Assembly: GCA_016165875.1 (NCBI GenBank)
Contig: JABBOT010000006.1
Coordinates: 1,203,438 to 1,267,437, forward strand
DNA length: 64,000 bases
Direction of reading: 5' to 3'
Source of the DNA: Acanthopleura granulata
Lineage: Eukaryota; Mollusca; Polyplacophora; Chitonida; Chitonidae
A model generated the notes under the pieces. It did not search any database. It was not told the origin of the DNA and saw nothing but the letters and a program-made list of their open reading frames with translations. Positions 13,238-24,960 of the stretch are shown in pieces. Both the position numbers and the translations under genes were made by a program. Each line of letters starts with the position of its first letter. The first letter of the stretch is position 1.

Positions 13238-13450
13238 GTCTCTATGATGACACTATTGGGTGAGCGCACAATGCTATAACGATCCTATTTAGGTCCCTAT
13301 CATGATGCTATGGGATGAAGGCACATAGCCGTCCCGATCCTATTTTCGTCTCTATGATGACGCTATAGGGTGAGGGCACAACGCCATTCCCATCCAATTT
13401 TCACCTCTATGTTGATTCTGAAGGGAGATTGCACAACTCCGTTCCGTTAG
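13238..13450 (+). repeat. 55-bp tandem repeat, about 3.9 copies
   Basis: Units start near 13238, 13293, 13348 and 13403 and share 'tctctatgatgacgctatag', then 'gggtgagggcaca' and 'cccatcctattttc'. The last unit is the most diverged. The array starts 31 bases after the splice donor of exon 1a, so it is the beginning of that intron. Confidence 0.85.
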
Positions 13451-13571
13451 ATTGATGGACACACTGTAACGTCTCTGTTATCAGTTTTGTTTGATGTCTT
13501 CCGCTAGTTGTTGCCTTATGGTTTGAATACGGACTTATTATGGCTTATTTTTTCAGTTTTTGTTAGTGTTT

Positions 13572-13609
13572 ATTGTTATCATAACACTGTTTAGTGTTAT
13601 GATAACAAT
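13572..13609. repeat. Perfect 17-bp inverted repeat (hairpin)
   Basis: The arms ATTGTTATCATAACACT (13572-13588) and its exact reverse complement (13593-13609) flank a 4-base loop, GTTT. There is no T-run or gene end next to it, so it is not a classical terminator. It may be the core of a small foldback or MITE element. Confidence 0.85.
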
Positions 13610-14889
13610 GGTAAATCGATTGTTGGTTGGATATTCCTGAGGCTTGTAGCCCCCAAATAAATGCAAGCATGCCAAATGATGTCGAGTTCTTAAAAGACGT
13701 CTTTATCTGACGAAAACATCGTGCCAAGGGGCCAAGACATATATGCCTTGTAATTTGTGAATATCTGCAACAAATTCTACACAAAGATATCTCTGGCAAT
13801 GATCTGCCTTATATTTTGCGTCACTGCGACTGTTACTTATTCATTTGATCGTTATTTAACGCCATACTCAAGAATTTCACGCGAAAACCGTAAAACCATG
13901 ATGAATTTTCTATTCTAACATAGGCCACTCAAGCACCATCACTCAGACATTTACTGACCGTCTAGCGAAGAGCTCATATCTGTCAAAAGGCAACACCAAA
14001 TCCGACAGAGTACAATCTTGCAACTTTGGTGAGACAATTGCGTAACTGACAATTAGCAGATAACAAGGCTTGGGTTGATTCTAAATTGTAGCGATACCTA
14101 AATCGAAATTGTTGCCGTCGTCGATGGTGCTTGGGCGCGCGTTGCTTTAGAAATGATAAAACGATATTTCTATATTGGACGTGCTCGTACTGTGCCCTAA
14201 ACGTTTCTCGCAATGACAGTATGAACCTATGCCAAGAACCAATGAACCTTTGATCGGACATGAAGTCATGCTGATCAGATACGGGCCAACGACCATGTTT
14301 TTTGTTGTTCGGGATCATGTTCTTGCGTAGTGTGGAGAGCACTTTTTGAAATACACGTGTATCACAACTTGAGAATACACATCGGCGTTTCTCTTGTTGA
14401 TCCTCAAGTACGATTTGACAGATGTTTGTCTGATGAGGTTTTTACGTAGTATTTGAATTAGTAGATGTCGGCCGATTTACTTGGAAGAGGTTTGATTTGA
14501 AGTCTAAATTCAATGGATAATCTGTTATAGCTTATAAACTGAGCCGGTCATAACTTGTCTGGTTATGGTCACATTTGTGTTACACATGACAAAATTGTTC
14601 TAAATTCAAGTCACTTTAGTGGCAGTAAATCTAAAATTTGTAGATCGAGGTACGTCATACAGATTCCAAAGAAATGATACATGTGTTATCGGAGTTTAGC
14701 AAATAATTGCTATAATTAGGCATTGCTTACTCAGAAAGCTTTAGGAATTTAGTAATAAATATTTTCTGTCAACATCAGGGGTTATCCAGTCTTAAGATGT
14801 CATTAAAATGTTTATGATTTTTTTATTCATTTATCTCCACCTTACTTGCCTTGGAATAAACACATTATAGCTTAGTTTGCGGCCTGTGG
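13610..14889. other. Intronic stretch with a SINE tail fragment
   Basis: About 13850-13890 carries 'ttatttaacgccatactcaa' and 'gaatttcac', the reversed end of the SINE family. The 119-codon minus frame at 13983-14342 is arginine-rich at the end but has no recognisable domain, and I do not call it. Nothing else was found. Confidence 0.4.
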
Positions 14890-15020
14890 AAACGTAGACG
14901 TCGAAACCGATATTCCTATACCAGCCGTCAACCAAAATTGGCCTACCGGGTCAATAATCGCAAGACCTATTTCCAAGAACGACAAACAACTGCAAACCTC
15001 CTCCAAAGAATTAAGAAAGT
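14890..15020 (-). repeat. Repeat family B, reverse copy
   Basis: It contains 'cgtcgaaaccgatattccta', 'ccagccgtcaaccaaaattg', 'ggtcaataatcgcaagac' and 'caaagaattaagaaa', matching 7080-7230 and 47820-47950. Confidence 0.7.
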
Positions 15021-17369
15021 TCAAGTAACTAAGTTTAAGTTACAAGTCCTCTCTAAAAGGCAAACCAATATACGCATCCACGACGACAGCGGGAAACACA
15101 CCGTGTATTACTAATGAGCATGTCATTTCGAGGTTTATGTACTGCCGGGATACAAAATGATGTGAATGCCAAAACATTGTGTACATATATGCCACTCCTT
15201 CAGGTTGCTTGACAGGTGTGAATTGCTCGTGCGAAATTGGGACAATTTGTCTAATTTTATGTGCTGCTGTCACTTTATTCATTTCGCTGTTTACAGATCA
15301 ATGCTTTGTACTCTGCATTTGGTCGTGCGGCCCATTCTTGTATCCTCAAATCTGTCATTTTAATTTTAATACTGGAATGTTTTACTCAGTTTTCATCCGG
15401 AGATTGTACGAATTATTTACTGCACGGCAAACCTGGAACGCCAAGAAAAGACAACAATACACTCGACCGCATTGTCCAAGCATATTGTACCGAGTTGGGT
15501 GTATTTGACATCCTTATTCTGGAACTTAGGTAAATATTGTCGGGTCGATGCCGCCATACTAAAGCCGCGTTTGAACAGTTGGAAAAAGAACAATCCGGAC
15601 CCTGACTGCTCTATGGATAGGATAAAAAGAGACTGGCATCAATGAGGTATTGTTATGCTGGCAAGCAGCTGAATGCATCCGATGATTTATACCGTATCGG
15701 AAAGTTCGCTCGCTACTCGGATTCCCTACAAGAGATGCTCTCATGATAAACGCCTGTATGCCTCAGATTTGAGGTTTTATGTTCACTACATCTGGCACAA
15801 GAACCCGTTTAATTATAAGTAGTGGACATTCGGGTCGTTGGCTGCCACTGCTGAGCTTGCAGACGGTGGCGACTTGGGGGATGGGCAAACAAGGAGGCCG
15901 TGTGGACCTAATCACCCGTGAAGACCGACCGAAGAAGAACCCTGGCTCTAATCGTTCCTCTTTTACAAGCCGTGCGGTCATCTAAAGAGACAGATAGCCT
16001 CAATGAGCGGTTCGCTAGGCCACGGGATTAAATACTGCTGGACCCACCGGCTATACAGGCCTTGGATTATGTGATGGGAAAACCGCCAACCTACTTTCCA
16101 CGGGGATGTAGACCTTGATACCAATTGCATATAAACAGTTCAGCTCCTTCAACCGAGGAGAACGGATGGCTAGCAATGATTCACAAAGGATATTAAGGAG
16201 AGCTTGGACACTACATGGATGTAATGACGCAGTGGTGTTGTGTCTCTTGACATTGTTCAATTTTTTAGATATTTATTGTAATATATTTTATCATCTGAGA
16301 AAAGCAATATGATTCCCTTATTCCATCATAATCATATAAACGGTATCCTAAAAATCTGGAAATTCGCAATCCACTGATGGAATAGTACCAATGTTTTAGG
16401 CTAAACCATTGGTTTTATATTTTCTGATTACCGTGGATACCATTTCTGAAGCATTCTGTGACTTTAGGGAGTTATAGTGAATTTTTGACAAAATTTGTGA
16501 GTCATTTTAGACATTAGTTTCCTTTCCTTTTTATGCTTTAATATCTTAAAAATCTACAAAAGCGGATGTACTTGCGGTAGTGCATAGAATAGCGCGGACA
16601 TAACTATCTGTCTTTATTGAAACATTGTGTAACAGGTGTTCGAGTGCCTGTTTTGAGGCATAGTTTCTATGAACATTGACAAAATAAGAAGGACAAGATG
16701 ACGAAATGATCAGTTTATATGCACACTTATAGAGTGAAAGCGATACTCGCATTGGTGACATTTTATTGGAATTTTTGAAATGATGAAGATTTTCTAAAGA
16801 ATGCTGCCCGGTATCGCAAGTAACATAAGCATTCTTTATATCATGGTGAGAAATACTCTGAAGTAGAATAAAATACCGCAATGTGTTAAAGTCTGGAATT
16901 GTTTTCGGTCAAATGTGCATAAACTTGCCTCCTGGGGGGAAAACAAAATGCAGCAACAACAAGAGCAATCATAGCGCCGGGGAATACATTTACGGACTAT
17001 ACACCCAGAACAAAGGACGTCCGTATAGCAAAACAGGACAAGCGTTCAATTGTTATGAAACACTTGGTATTCGCCGTGATCTCAAATCCTCAAATCGCGT
17101 GACTCCAGCATCTCCGTGACTCTTTCACACAGGGCATTACAGTTCAGTAACGCGATCCAAGGCACTTAGCGCCGGTCTGCCTCCTGGTGAGTCTACTCCG
17201 CGAATTAGACGCTAGAGCGTTTCGTATCGGGCTATCTAAAGGGCAGAAGTGTTGTAGCCGCTCCCGCAGAGAGACAGAAAGGGGTCCATGCCCGCTTGAC
17301 CAGTCCAGGAGCAATAGTAGTTTGCTCTCCGTACTACTGGGGCGTGATTTACCAGGAGCTCTTCTAAGG
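15021..17369. other. Intronic stretch with a family F copy
   Basis: At 15660-15930 lie blocks shared with 2190-2320, 8390-8450 and 6530-6620 ('gctggcaagcagctg', 'gataaacgcctgtatgcct', 'taattataagtagtggacat', 'gatgggcaaacaaggaggcc'). This is probably the best preserved copy of an old repeat. Overlapping + frames at 15166-15533 are hydrophobic and cysteine-rich in one frame but show no acceptor or donor, so I do not call them. The remainder shows nothing. Confidence 0.4.
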
Positions 17370-17430
17370 ATGTACGGCATAATGTTATCCCTCGTCATGT
17401 TTTGGAGCTTGATGGGGGACCCATGTACAG
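17370..17430 (+). CDS. First coding exon (signal peptide), copy 1b, of a probable nicotinic acetylcholine receptor subunit gene
   Basis: The exon encodes MYGIMLSLVMFWSLMGDPCT plus one base and is followed by the donor GTAAGC. Length, phase and ending (TGT ACA G) are identical to copy 1a, and MYG, the hydrophobic core, a tryptophan at residue 12 and the final D-x-C-T align without gaps. A hydrophobic stretch after the start and a polar end fit a cleavable signal peptide that would send a receptor subunit to the ER. Joined to the exon at 48625 it keeps frame and gives an alanine at the junction. That intron would be about 31 kb, plausible for a mollusc. A nearer, unseen second exon remains possible. 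The frame is open upstream to 17187, but this part is not conserved with copy 1a. Confidence 0.65.
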
Positions 17431-17454
17431 GTAAGCCGCATGATTCAGTGTCTG

Positions 17455-17740
17455 TAATGTGACAACATACCACTTTGAGTAATTCTAAACCAATGACGTC
17501 TAATAAATTGCATCTGTAGCATTTTTTACCTAATTCTGCTTAAGCCACAGAGTTAGAGGACGTGTGAGTTGATACTTCTTAAACACTTATATGAACAGTT
17601 AGAATAAAACCCTAAGAGAGCTAAACTGACAAGAGGCCGAACTTTACTGGTAACGTGTGATCATTTGCCAACTTTCACATTGTCGTCCCTGCTCTGGTTT
17701 TACTCTCACTAATATAGTCTTTTTTATTTTAGAGATGTTA
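17455..17740 (-). repeat. Repeat family A, reverse copy, near full length
   Basis: It runs from 'gtgacaacataccactttga' through 'taaattgcat', 'acctaattctgcttaagcca', 'gaacagttagaataaaaccc', 'ctgacaagaggccg', 'gtaacgtgtgatcatttgcc' to 'cctgctctggttttactc'. The same series is found in forward orientation at 38400-38710. It has no open frame, is about 280 bp long, and its class is unknown. Confidence 0.75.
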
Positions 17741-18799
17741 CGAGTGCTCGAAAGTTACTTACGACACTTGAATTAGACCTCTACTCAAAAGGTTGCTGTT
17801 ATTAATGACAGGCTGCCAGCGGTAGTCATAATGTTTTAAGCGTGCACAATTACAACTTCAGATAGAATAGATCGCAACCTATTTATGTTTTTCGTGCAGA
17901 TAAATTATTGATATAACTGCTTTACAGCCGTGATCTACACGTTTTTTAAATACAAACACATGGATAGCGCTAATCAGGCCACAGTTTCTTTCACCATCTA
18001 GCCATCGACAGAATGAATAAGACATAGATCCAGGAATTTGCAAGGCGTGGCAACTGCGAACTTACCATCAACATAATACACGGCATTATAATGGATATGC
18101 CCATATTTCTGCCATCTTTGTTTTTTTCTTTTCGGGCTGGGGTGGGAGTGGTGAGGGGACATAAACACCTGCGCTCGTTAGATCAAAACATGACTTCAGC
18201 GTGCACAAAATGTTCGATTTGAGTGGATTATTCCTCATTTATTGAATTATTTTGGGATATCACTATAAGTAGCAGGAATGCAGATATGTTTTTTTTCCAT
18301 ATGCCTCAGTCAACTGGAATGTAACCGTGTCTCACCGGTTAAACGAAACGAGAGTCGATGCTATTCTGATACTGAAAATGCAAACCTTACCAGATGACAC
18401 GTACCGTTACTACTTCCTGATGTGTATCTAATCCAGTACCAAACAATGCAGAAATCGATCAAAGTAATCGACTCTACTGCCTTTCTTCATTTGGCGATCG
18501 TCACATGTTACATGGCCGTAGAACTTTCCCAGTAGAATAAACACTATTTTCTTTTCAGTCATTCTGTATTTCAGTTGTTTCATATAATTGTAAAACAAAG
18601 TTCTCACTAGTTCTGTGAAGCTCTGTGAGCTTGGAAATCTTTATAATCAAAGAAGTGCGGAAAATGTTACCAAGTTGAGGAACAAAACAGCTAAGTCTGG
18701 CGAAATCCCGATCCAACCCTAACACCTCTGATCACAGTGAAGAACTCGTAATACTCCTTCCCGCCTTTAACAAGATGTTCCAAAGCTATGTGCTCCATG
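17741..18799. other. Gene-free intronic stretch
   Basis: Nothing recognisable was found on either strand. Confidence 0.4.
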
Positions 18800-19030
18800 T
18801 TCATCCCCCTAGAACATTCATTACGCCTTTTCGTCGTCATTGAAAACTGTTGACTGCTTCTCTTTGCATGAATTTGTCCTAATTGTTTTTATTTTATATG
18901 CTTTCTTAGTTCTTTAGTGGCTTGTGTTATTTATCGTTTTTGGAAACTGGTCGTGCGATTATTGACCTGGAACACCCGTGTTGATTAATGGCTGTTATCC
19001 AAATGTCGATTTCGACAGCGACCGTGAATC
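18800..19030 (+). repeat. Repeat family B, forward copy
   Basis: The order is 'cctagaacattcattacgcc', 'cattgaaaactgttgactgc', 'ctttgcatgaatttgtccta', 'tttcttagttctttagtggc', 'gcgattattgacctggaaca' and 'caaatgtcgatttcgacag'. With 23525-23735 it gives the best view of the family, about 230 bp long. Confidence 0.75.
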
Positions 19031-19507
19031 TTTCCTGGAATAAGTCAAAGTCTTCGGTGTGTGGATGGCCAGAAAAGGCCCAGGTAGTACATAAGCTCTG
19101 TAGCGCTATACCAGAAAACAATGCGTTTTGCGGCGATTTGGGCTCCTTTGCGTTTCCCATTGGTCAGAGATAAGACCCTTCTGGTGTTCAACGCCAACGA
19201 TTGTTAACGTGAACTGTCACATATTTACAGGCTGACGCCACATCAGCGCTGTTACTCCATGTCTCTGATGCATTCATGTCGGAACACTCTGGAGGACACT
19301 GCATTGGCTTGAAAACACCACTGAACTTACAATATGGTTTGACGGTCATCTGCACTCAAATCGGGGACCTAAGTCCATTAATTTCTGTGTTGGAGGTGCT
19401 TTGTCTAAGATGTCCATCTGTGCGTTGCCAGTTCATGGAATATCATGAACAAGCAAGCGGTTTTGTACTGCTACATGTATCTGCCATTGACACTGCTTCA
19501 GATGTTT

Positions 19508-19635
19508 GACGATGGTCGTGGGTTTCCCTCTGGCTCTGCCCGGCTTCCTCCCAATATAATACTGGCGCCCGTCGTATAAGTGAAATATTCTTGAGCCGGG
19601 CGTAAAACATCAATGAAATAAAATTAATAAATCAG
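19508..19635 (+). mobile_element. SINE 3' half
   Basis: It holds 'tggtcgtgggtttccctctg', 'tctgcccggcttcctccca', 'cgtcgtataagtgaaatatt' and an (aaat)-like tail. The tRNA-like head is missing or unrecognisable. Confidence 0.85.
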
Positions 19636-19887
19636 ATTTATGGCTGAAAGCAATTATCATGATGCCCAGTTACACTAGGCAAGGAAGTCTTCATAGACCC
19701 GCAGGTATATGTACTCAAGGTGATTCGTTTTACTTCACTCTTACACAATGCATTGGTTTGAACATCAGTGCAATTCGAACCCCACTTCTGCCAGAACTAC
19801 CATTCTTGGGCGTTGGCGTTTCCACCCTAAAACATAAGGTTCTACGTGAACAGGTAGGGGAAAACGCGAAATATGGGAAATTATCAT

Positions 19888-20085
19888 GATGATTGGTTAT
19901 AAATGGTGACTATCGCATTTATGAATGGTTATACATGGTGACTATCTCATTTGTGATTGGTTGTACATGGTGACTATCGCATTTATAATTGGTTATACAT
20001 GGTGGCTATCACATTTATATTTGGTTATACATGGTGACAATCACATTTATAATTGGTTATACATGGTGACTATCGCATTTCATGT
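19888..20085 (+). repeat. 32-bp minisatellite, about six copies
   Basis: Units of 32 bases share 'ggttatacatggtgactatc' followed by 'gcatttataatt' with few substitutions. The 62-codon frame across it (19925-20113) is a by-product of the array. After six units the sequence leaves the pattern abruptly. Confidence 0.9.
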
Positions 20086-20089
20086 TTCT

Positions 20090-21569
20090 CTTGTTTTACT
20101 TTCCATCCTGTAGTCGTTTGTATTCAAATGCCACGAATGCTCTCATTGCCTCGAAAACCATGCAATGGTCTAAACGTTCTCCACACGACATGGCTGAAAT
20201 ATTGCCGAAGTGGCGCTAAACCATAATCATTCATTCATTCAAACGGCAATTTACAAAATGCGACCCGACCGAACAGAGCTGCACTGCAAAACGTGATCTT
20301 ATTGGCCACATAGGGTCCCACCGGGTGCTGTGATTCCGACGCTTTGTGTGACCAAAGCCCTAGGCAAGAAGACAATAACTAAATGACGAGCTGTTGCAGG
20401 CTATCGTCGTGATCCAACGCTGGCAAACTGCTTAATGTATGCTAATGGAAACCTCGTGATATGTCACTGGAAAGTCATTGTCCCAGTTTGTGCTGTATGA
20501 TAAAGAAGGGAAGGAGTCTTGAAGATGTCGTTTTGGAAAGGCAATTGCTTTCTGTTTTACACGAAGGGCCCTGTGGCATTTATTCGGTTGATACACGAGA
20601 CTTCTTATGATATGTGTTGTACAGAAGCCATTGCAACCCAAGTCAATATTTCTTTGAAATTTACTGTGTCATTAATTTTCATCGTTGGATAACACGTGAA
20701 ACCTTTTTTTTCCTTTGGTTTTATCAGGGCATTGATTATTTCTTCATTCCAGTGAAAACTGAAGAAAGCTATAAATTAATTTGAGTTGTATAAAACCTAA
20801 TAAAAATGTGAAGCCATTCAGCTATTTACCATCAATTCTCCAACATTAATGTCAGTTTGGTTGAGATGTAAATAGAAAGACTACCTTTGCTTTTTTCCTG
20901 GGATATTCCCACAGTTACGTTCCTTTCTTCCATTCATTTACGTTACGAGATAATTACCATTTGTTCTTAGTTTTTTTGCATGTGCGCAAGCTAAACATAG
21001 CTAGGTTGTAACAAAATTATACAAGAAAGTACATACCTTATATTGCATAGAATGCAAATAACCAGTAAGACATGTACAACATTAATGTGAAGCCGGTGTA
21101 AGAAGGTCATTAAGATTTTACAGAACAGTTAAATAGAATGGTCCTTCCGTCCAGTAACTGAGACTTGCCAGACAAAGTTGGGAGTTACGGCATGTAAGGA
21201 GGTTATATATATTAATGAGTGGGAGGAAATTAATAGGAAACTGAAGATGAAATTGGCAATATTAATTAGGCGCCGTGATAACAGAAACTCGGACTATGGT
21301 AGCTGTGCCTTGCATAGCTCACAGTCAAGTGCCTGTATTCCGTGAAGGAATTAGGTGTCATTGTTGGTGACATCGTGTTTCATTTAGATACATGTAGAAT
21401 TCTAAAAATAGTGCCATTGTCTTTGAGTCCAATGGTTTTAATTTTCCATTGTCATGCTAGCCACCAGGCTTTCGCCATTTAGGGTACACTGAACGCAAAC
21501 AATAAGTAATAAATACTGTACGCAGAATTGGTTCATCTAATCCGCTGAGCTCACTCGTATGTATGATTT
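20090..21569. other. Gene-free intronic stretch
   Basis: Nothing recognisable was found apart from short simple motifs ('cattcattcattc' near 20228). Confidence 0.4.
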
Positions 21570-21655
21570 AAACCTACACGTCAAAACCGACATTCGTTTT
21601 ACCAGTCATCAACCAAAATGGTCATTCCAGATCAATAATTGCAAATCCATTTACT
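21570..21655 (-). repeat. Repeat family B, reverse fragment
   Basis: 'cgtcaaaaccgacattcgtt', 'ccagtcatcaaccaaaatgg' and 'tcaataattgcaaatccatt' match the inner part of family B. Confidence 0.65.
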
Positions 21656-22419
21656 CTATAGCTTGCGAAACGGCAAGCTATGAAACATTTTCGCACAGTG
21701 CTTAGCACACAATCATATTATGGTGCTGAGGGCTCGAGTCGCAAACCTTTCGCAACGCTACGTGAAGTGAAGTTACAATGGTGATGCATCTGTTCACTTT
21801 ATGTTGTCGCCGAAATTAAGTTTGGTGCAAGTTGCAAACGCTTCGTAAAACGTGCCGCTAAGGCGCATGCGTGAGATGGAGGCAAACATTGCCATATGGA
21901 CGCGCGGCCAAAACCACGATGATTGCCTTGTAAAGGCAAGAGTCGCTTTGAGGAGACAATTTAATATGCTGACGTTTGCTGGAGTTAAGGCTCTAAACAA
22001 GTCACTAGATCACCGGGTCGATTCAACAGCCATTTAGCACATTGATTAATGGAATCGCTCACAAGCCACCCAGTAGAGATGATGGAGTAGTTTTCTGACT
22101 TTTTTTCCCGTCTTTGTCTCCTTTTTGAATAGATGGTGTATTTGTTCGATTGGCTTGGCGTTTTATTCCATGGCCAGGCCTAGCTCACTTGTATGCACTT
22201 AGGGAAACACATATTCTATCTGTGACACAAAGACTGTGTGATAACATTGTCGTAGCCATTTCAATATTTCATATCGCCTCATATCCAACTGCGTGTTACA
22301 CAGTTGTATATTTAAAAAAATATGCGATTTCTTATCACAATTTATATGTTCGTATAAATAACATTTACACGAGGGTGTCTATTATTTGAGCACGACGCCA
22401 TAGGTCAGTTTCTCCGATA
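21656..22419. other. Gene-free intronic stretch
   Basis: No gene is supported. Frames at 21794-22000 (minus) and 21852-22037 (plus) overlap each other and are unrecognised. Confidence 0.35.
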
Positions 22420-22612
22420 GTGAGCAAACACCTCTCATTGGCTTCCGAAAGGTTCTCCTCGGCCTAAAGTTCGCCAGCAGCCAGCGGATTGTGGCGGGTT
22501 TCCCTGGACAATGCCGGATTTCCTTCAACCACAATGCTGGCCGCCGACACATCGGTGAAATATACTCGAGAATTTCGTAAAAGCACTAAGCAAACAAATA
22601 AATTGTCAACAT
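22420..22612 (+). mobile_element. SINE, diverged copy
   Basis: 'gccagcagccagcggat', 'ggcgggtttccctggac', 'accacaatgctggccgccga', 'ggtgaaatatactcgaga' and 'caaacaaataaatt' follow the family order. The head is degraded. Confidence 0.75.
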
Positions 22613-23520
22613 CTCCTGAAAGTGTGAGCTATATTGACGTATTACAGCAAAAAATCGTTTATTTTTACTCAAAGATATCACAAATACTCCGTATTTCATA
22701 GACCTAAAAGTACGGAAATTGAGCTTAGAAATACTATCTCCACCAATATCAAACGTAAAGAAAACTTTATTCCAGACCAACAACTGAGAGCGGGGAAGAG
22801 GGAAAGAAAAATGCAGAATACGTGTGTTTGCTGCACACCTCTCCAATTAACTATATTCTCTCGTCCTCACTGAGTAGGCTAGGACAGATGCTAAACGTCC
22901 ATTACTACTCTTCACGCCTAGATTTCCCTTCAAGTGGAATTACCCATTGATGTTTTCGTTGTATATACGGTATCCTTTTGCTGGTACCGGTGCATTTGTC
23001 TTTGTTTTTGCTATGTGAGAGATTTGTTTCAGTAATGATCTTATCATTTATTTCATAAATTTACATGGGCACGAAATTGACGGCTGAACCATAAAGATCG
23101 AACTTCAGTTCATCACTTCAATTTTTTGTCAAATATTTGAGATTTTATGTCATTATTTCTTACAGTTTTAAAAGACCCTGCACATGGTAGATATGTTAAA
23201 ATAGACAATTATTTGGGGAAAATGACGTCATTTTCACTCCACCTTCAAACGAACTTGTGTGTTTGCGGAGAGTAAGAGGATTAAATGAAAGCTGTTTCAG
23301 GTTTGTAGTACCGCTAACGAACCAGAGCCGTCATTTAACTAACATATTCCGCCAATTAGATCTCCTGCCCAGGTCGCCTCAAGGCAAAAGTAGGCGGAGA
23401 GATTGGTTGTTAGTGGTAATGAAGGCTAATTGTACCTCCGTGTGCCCATCTCCATAAAGGCCTAATTTAAACCACATCTTTGTCGGCTGAGGCCAAAGGA
23501 CTGTGATGTGTTGTATTCCA
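22613..23520. other. Gene-free intronic stretch
   Basis: No motif or repeat was recognised. Frames at 22586-22873 on both strands are overlapping and unsupported. Confidence 0.35.
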
Positions 23521-23524
23521 TCGC

Positions 23525-23735
23525 TTAGAACATTGATTGCGCCTATTCGTCATTACCGAAAACTGCTGACTGCTTCTCTTTGTATGAATCCGTCCTAATT
23601 TTTTTATGTTATATACTTTCTTAGTTCTTTGGTAGTTTGTGTGTTTCTCATTTTGGAAACTGTTCTTGCGATTATTGACCTGGAACGCCCATTTTGGTTG
23701 ACGAAATGTCTGTTTCGACGCCTAGGTGTACAAAG
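23525..23735 (+). repeat. Repeat family B, forward copy
   Basis: 'cttagaacattgattgcgcc', 'gaaaactgctgactgcttct', 'tttcttagttctttggtagt', 'gcgattattgacctggaacg' and 'tgtctgtttcgacg' give a close match to 18800-19030. Confidence 0.75.
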
Positions 23736-23824
23736 CCAAAGATTGTCTCTTCAATAAAATTGGGTGGCGGCAGCCTTTCTCTTCCTGCCAAGTTTAAATG
23801 CAGTGAATTAATACTTATGAAATG

Positions 23825-23905
23825 GGATGACAACACACCATTTTGAGTACAGTTACACCAGTCACGTCTGATAAATTGCATTTACCATAATTTTTTTTAG
23901 CTACC
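23825..23905 (-). repeat. Repeat family A, terminal fragment
   Basis: 'gacaacacaccattttgagt', 'cacgtctgataaattgcatt' and 'ataattttttttagctacc' match the outer part of 17455-17530. Confidence 0.55.
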
Positions 23906-24589
23906 TTCAAAATAGGCACGGAAAACGGTCTGAGGGCCGTAACGAATTCCGTTCCGATTTTGTGAGCAATGGGTATAGCAGTAAAAGATAGAACCGTTCA
24001 CGTACACTGGAGTCGAATACGTGTCAGGCCACTTTTTCGGACATACGCCTTGCGGACCCATTTTTCCGGTCCTAGGAGAAAAAACATGGCGGATTTTAGT
24101 ACTGACCATTCAGCATCGTACAACATTTAAACATGGCGAAAAGTACAGATCGCACGGAATTGCTGATTCATGAAGTGGAAAGGAATAAACTCTTCTTTGA
24201 TCTTTGATACTGCAATGACAGAGATGTAAGAGTAAAGATGAGTGTGTGGAGTGAGATCGGCAAGCGTGTCGGATATGAAAACGGTAAGTTGATTATATGT
24301 ATTCCACTTGGCGGGTTAGCTACTTTGCCTCGCATCGAAAACTGGCCACTGTATAAAATAGTCAGTGTGCAAATGCACGTCGACACAAAAACGAAGCAAC
24401 AACACACGGTGTAATTTCTTCGTAAATTTCTAACTGGACGTTAATTACTAATGGTATTATCTGATGATCCATTGCTAAACCAAATAACGATCCGTTTATT
24501 CAAGAAATAAATTTACTTAGTAATCTCCGTGCTCCGAATTTCCCGTGTGTGAATGGAACTCTCCGAAAAAGTTACCCTTCAAGAGTTCG

Positions 24590-24690
24590 GTTTGGACTCG
24601 GGACCGATTTCCGTGCATAGTGTGAAAATAATTTTAAGGTGTGACCATTTCGCACCGTCGTCGCTACTCTGGATTTACTGTCTATGCTCT
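24590..24690 (-). repeat. Repeat family A, inner fragment
   Basis: 'aaggtgtgaccatttcgcac', 'cgtcgtcgctactctggatt' and 'tactgtctatg' correspond to the inner end of family A. It lies directly upstream of a SINE. Confidence 0.5.
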
Positions 24691-24711
24691 ATCGTTATTG
24701 TTTATATTCTT

Positions 24712-24960
24712 TGGCCTCCGTGGCTCAGTTGGTTATCTCGCTAGCGCAGTCTAATGACCCAGAAGCCTCCCACCAATGTGGTCGATGTGAGTTCAAGTCA
24801 TGCTGGTTTTCTCTCCGGCCGTACGTGGGGAGGCCTGCCAGCAACCTGCGGAAGGTCGTGGGTTTCCCCCGGATTTCTTCCCACCATAATGCTGGCCGCC
24901 GCCATATAAGTGAAATATTCTTGAGTACGAAGTAAAACACCAATCAAATAAATGAATAAA
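24712..24960 (+). mobile_element. tRNA-derived SINE, full length (reference copy)
   Basis: It begins 'ggcctccgtggctcagttgg' (tRNA-like 5' end with box A) and carries a box B ('gagttcaagtc'). It then continues through 'ctctccggccgtacgtgggg', 'gcctgccagcaacctgcgga', 'ggtcgtgggtttcccccgga', 'cccaccataatgctggccgc', 'taagtgaaatattcttgagt' and a (caaataaatgaataaa) tail. Boxes A and B are the internal RNA polymerase III promoter. No protein is encoded, so mobilisation would need a partner LINE. Frames at 24684-24998 on both strands are SINE sequence. Confidence 0.92.

Noticed and set aside
13983..14342. 119-codon minus-strand frame with a basic C-terminus
   Set aside because: No recognisable family, no exon signals, and a length compatible with chance.
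15166..15533. Overlapping hydrophobic and cysteine-rich frames, EGF- or membrane-like at first sight
   Set aside because: Three frames overlap, the cysteine spacing fits no known module, and no acceptor or donor is placed correctly.
19888..20085. CRISPR-like array (32-bp repeats)
   Set aside because: Units are directly adjacent with no spacers, and the context is a eukaryotic intron, so it is a minisatellite.
24712..24790. tRNA gene-like start with boxes A and B
   Set aside because: The sequence continues into the SINE body and lacks a foldable anticodon arm and 3' half. It is the SINE head.
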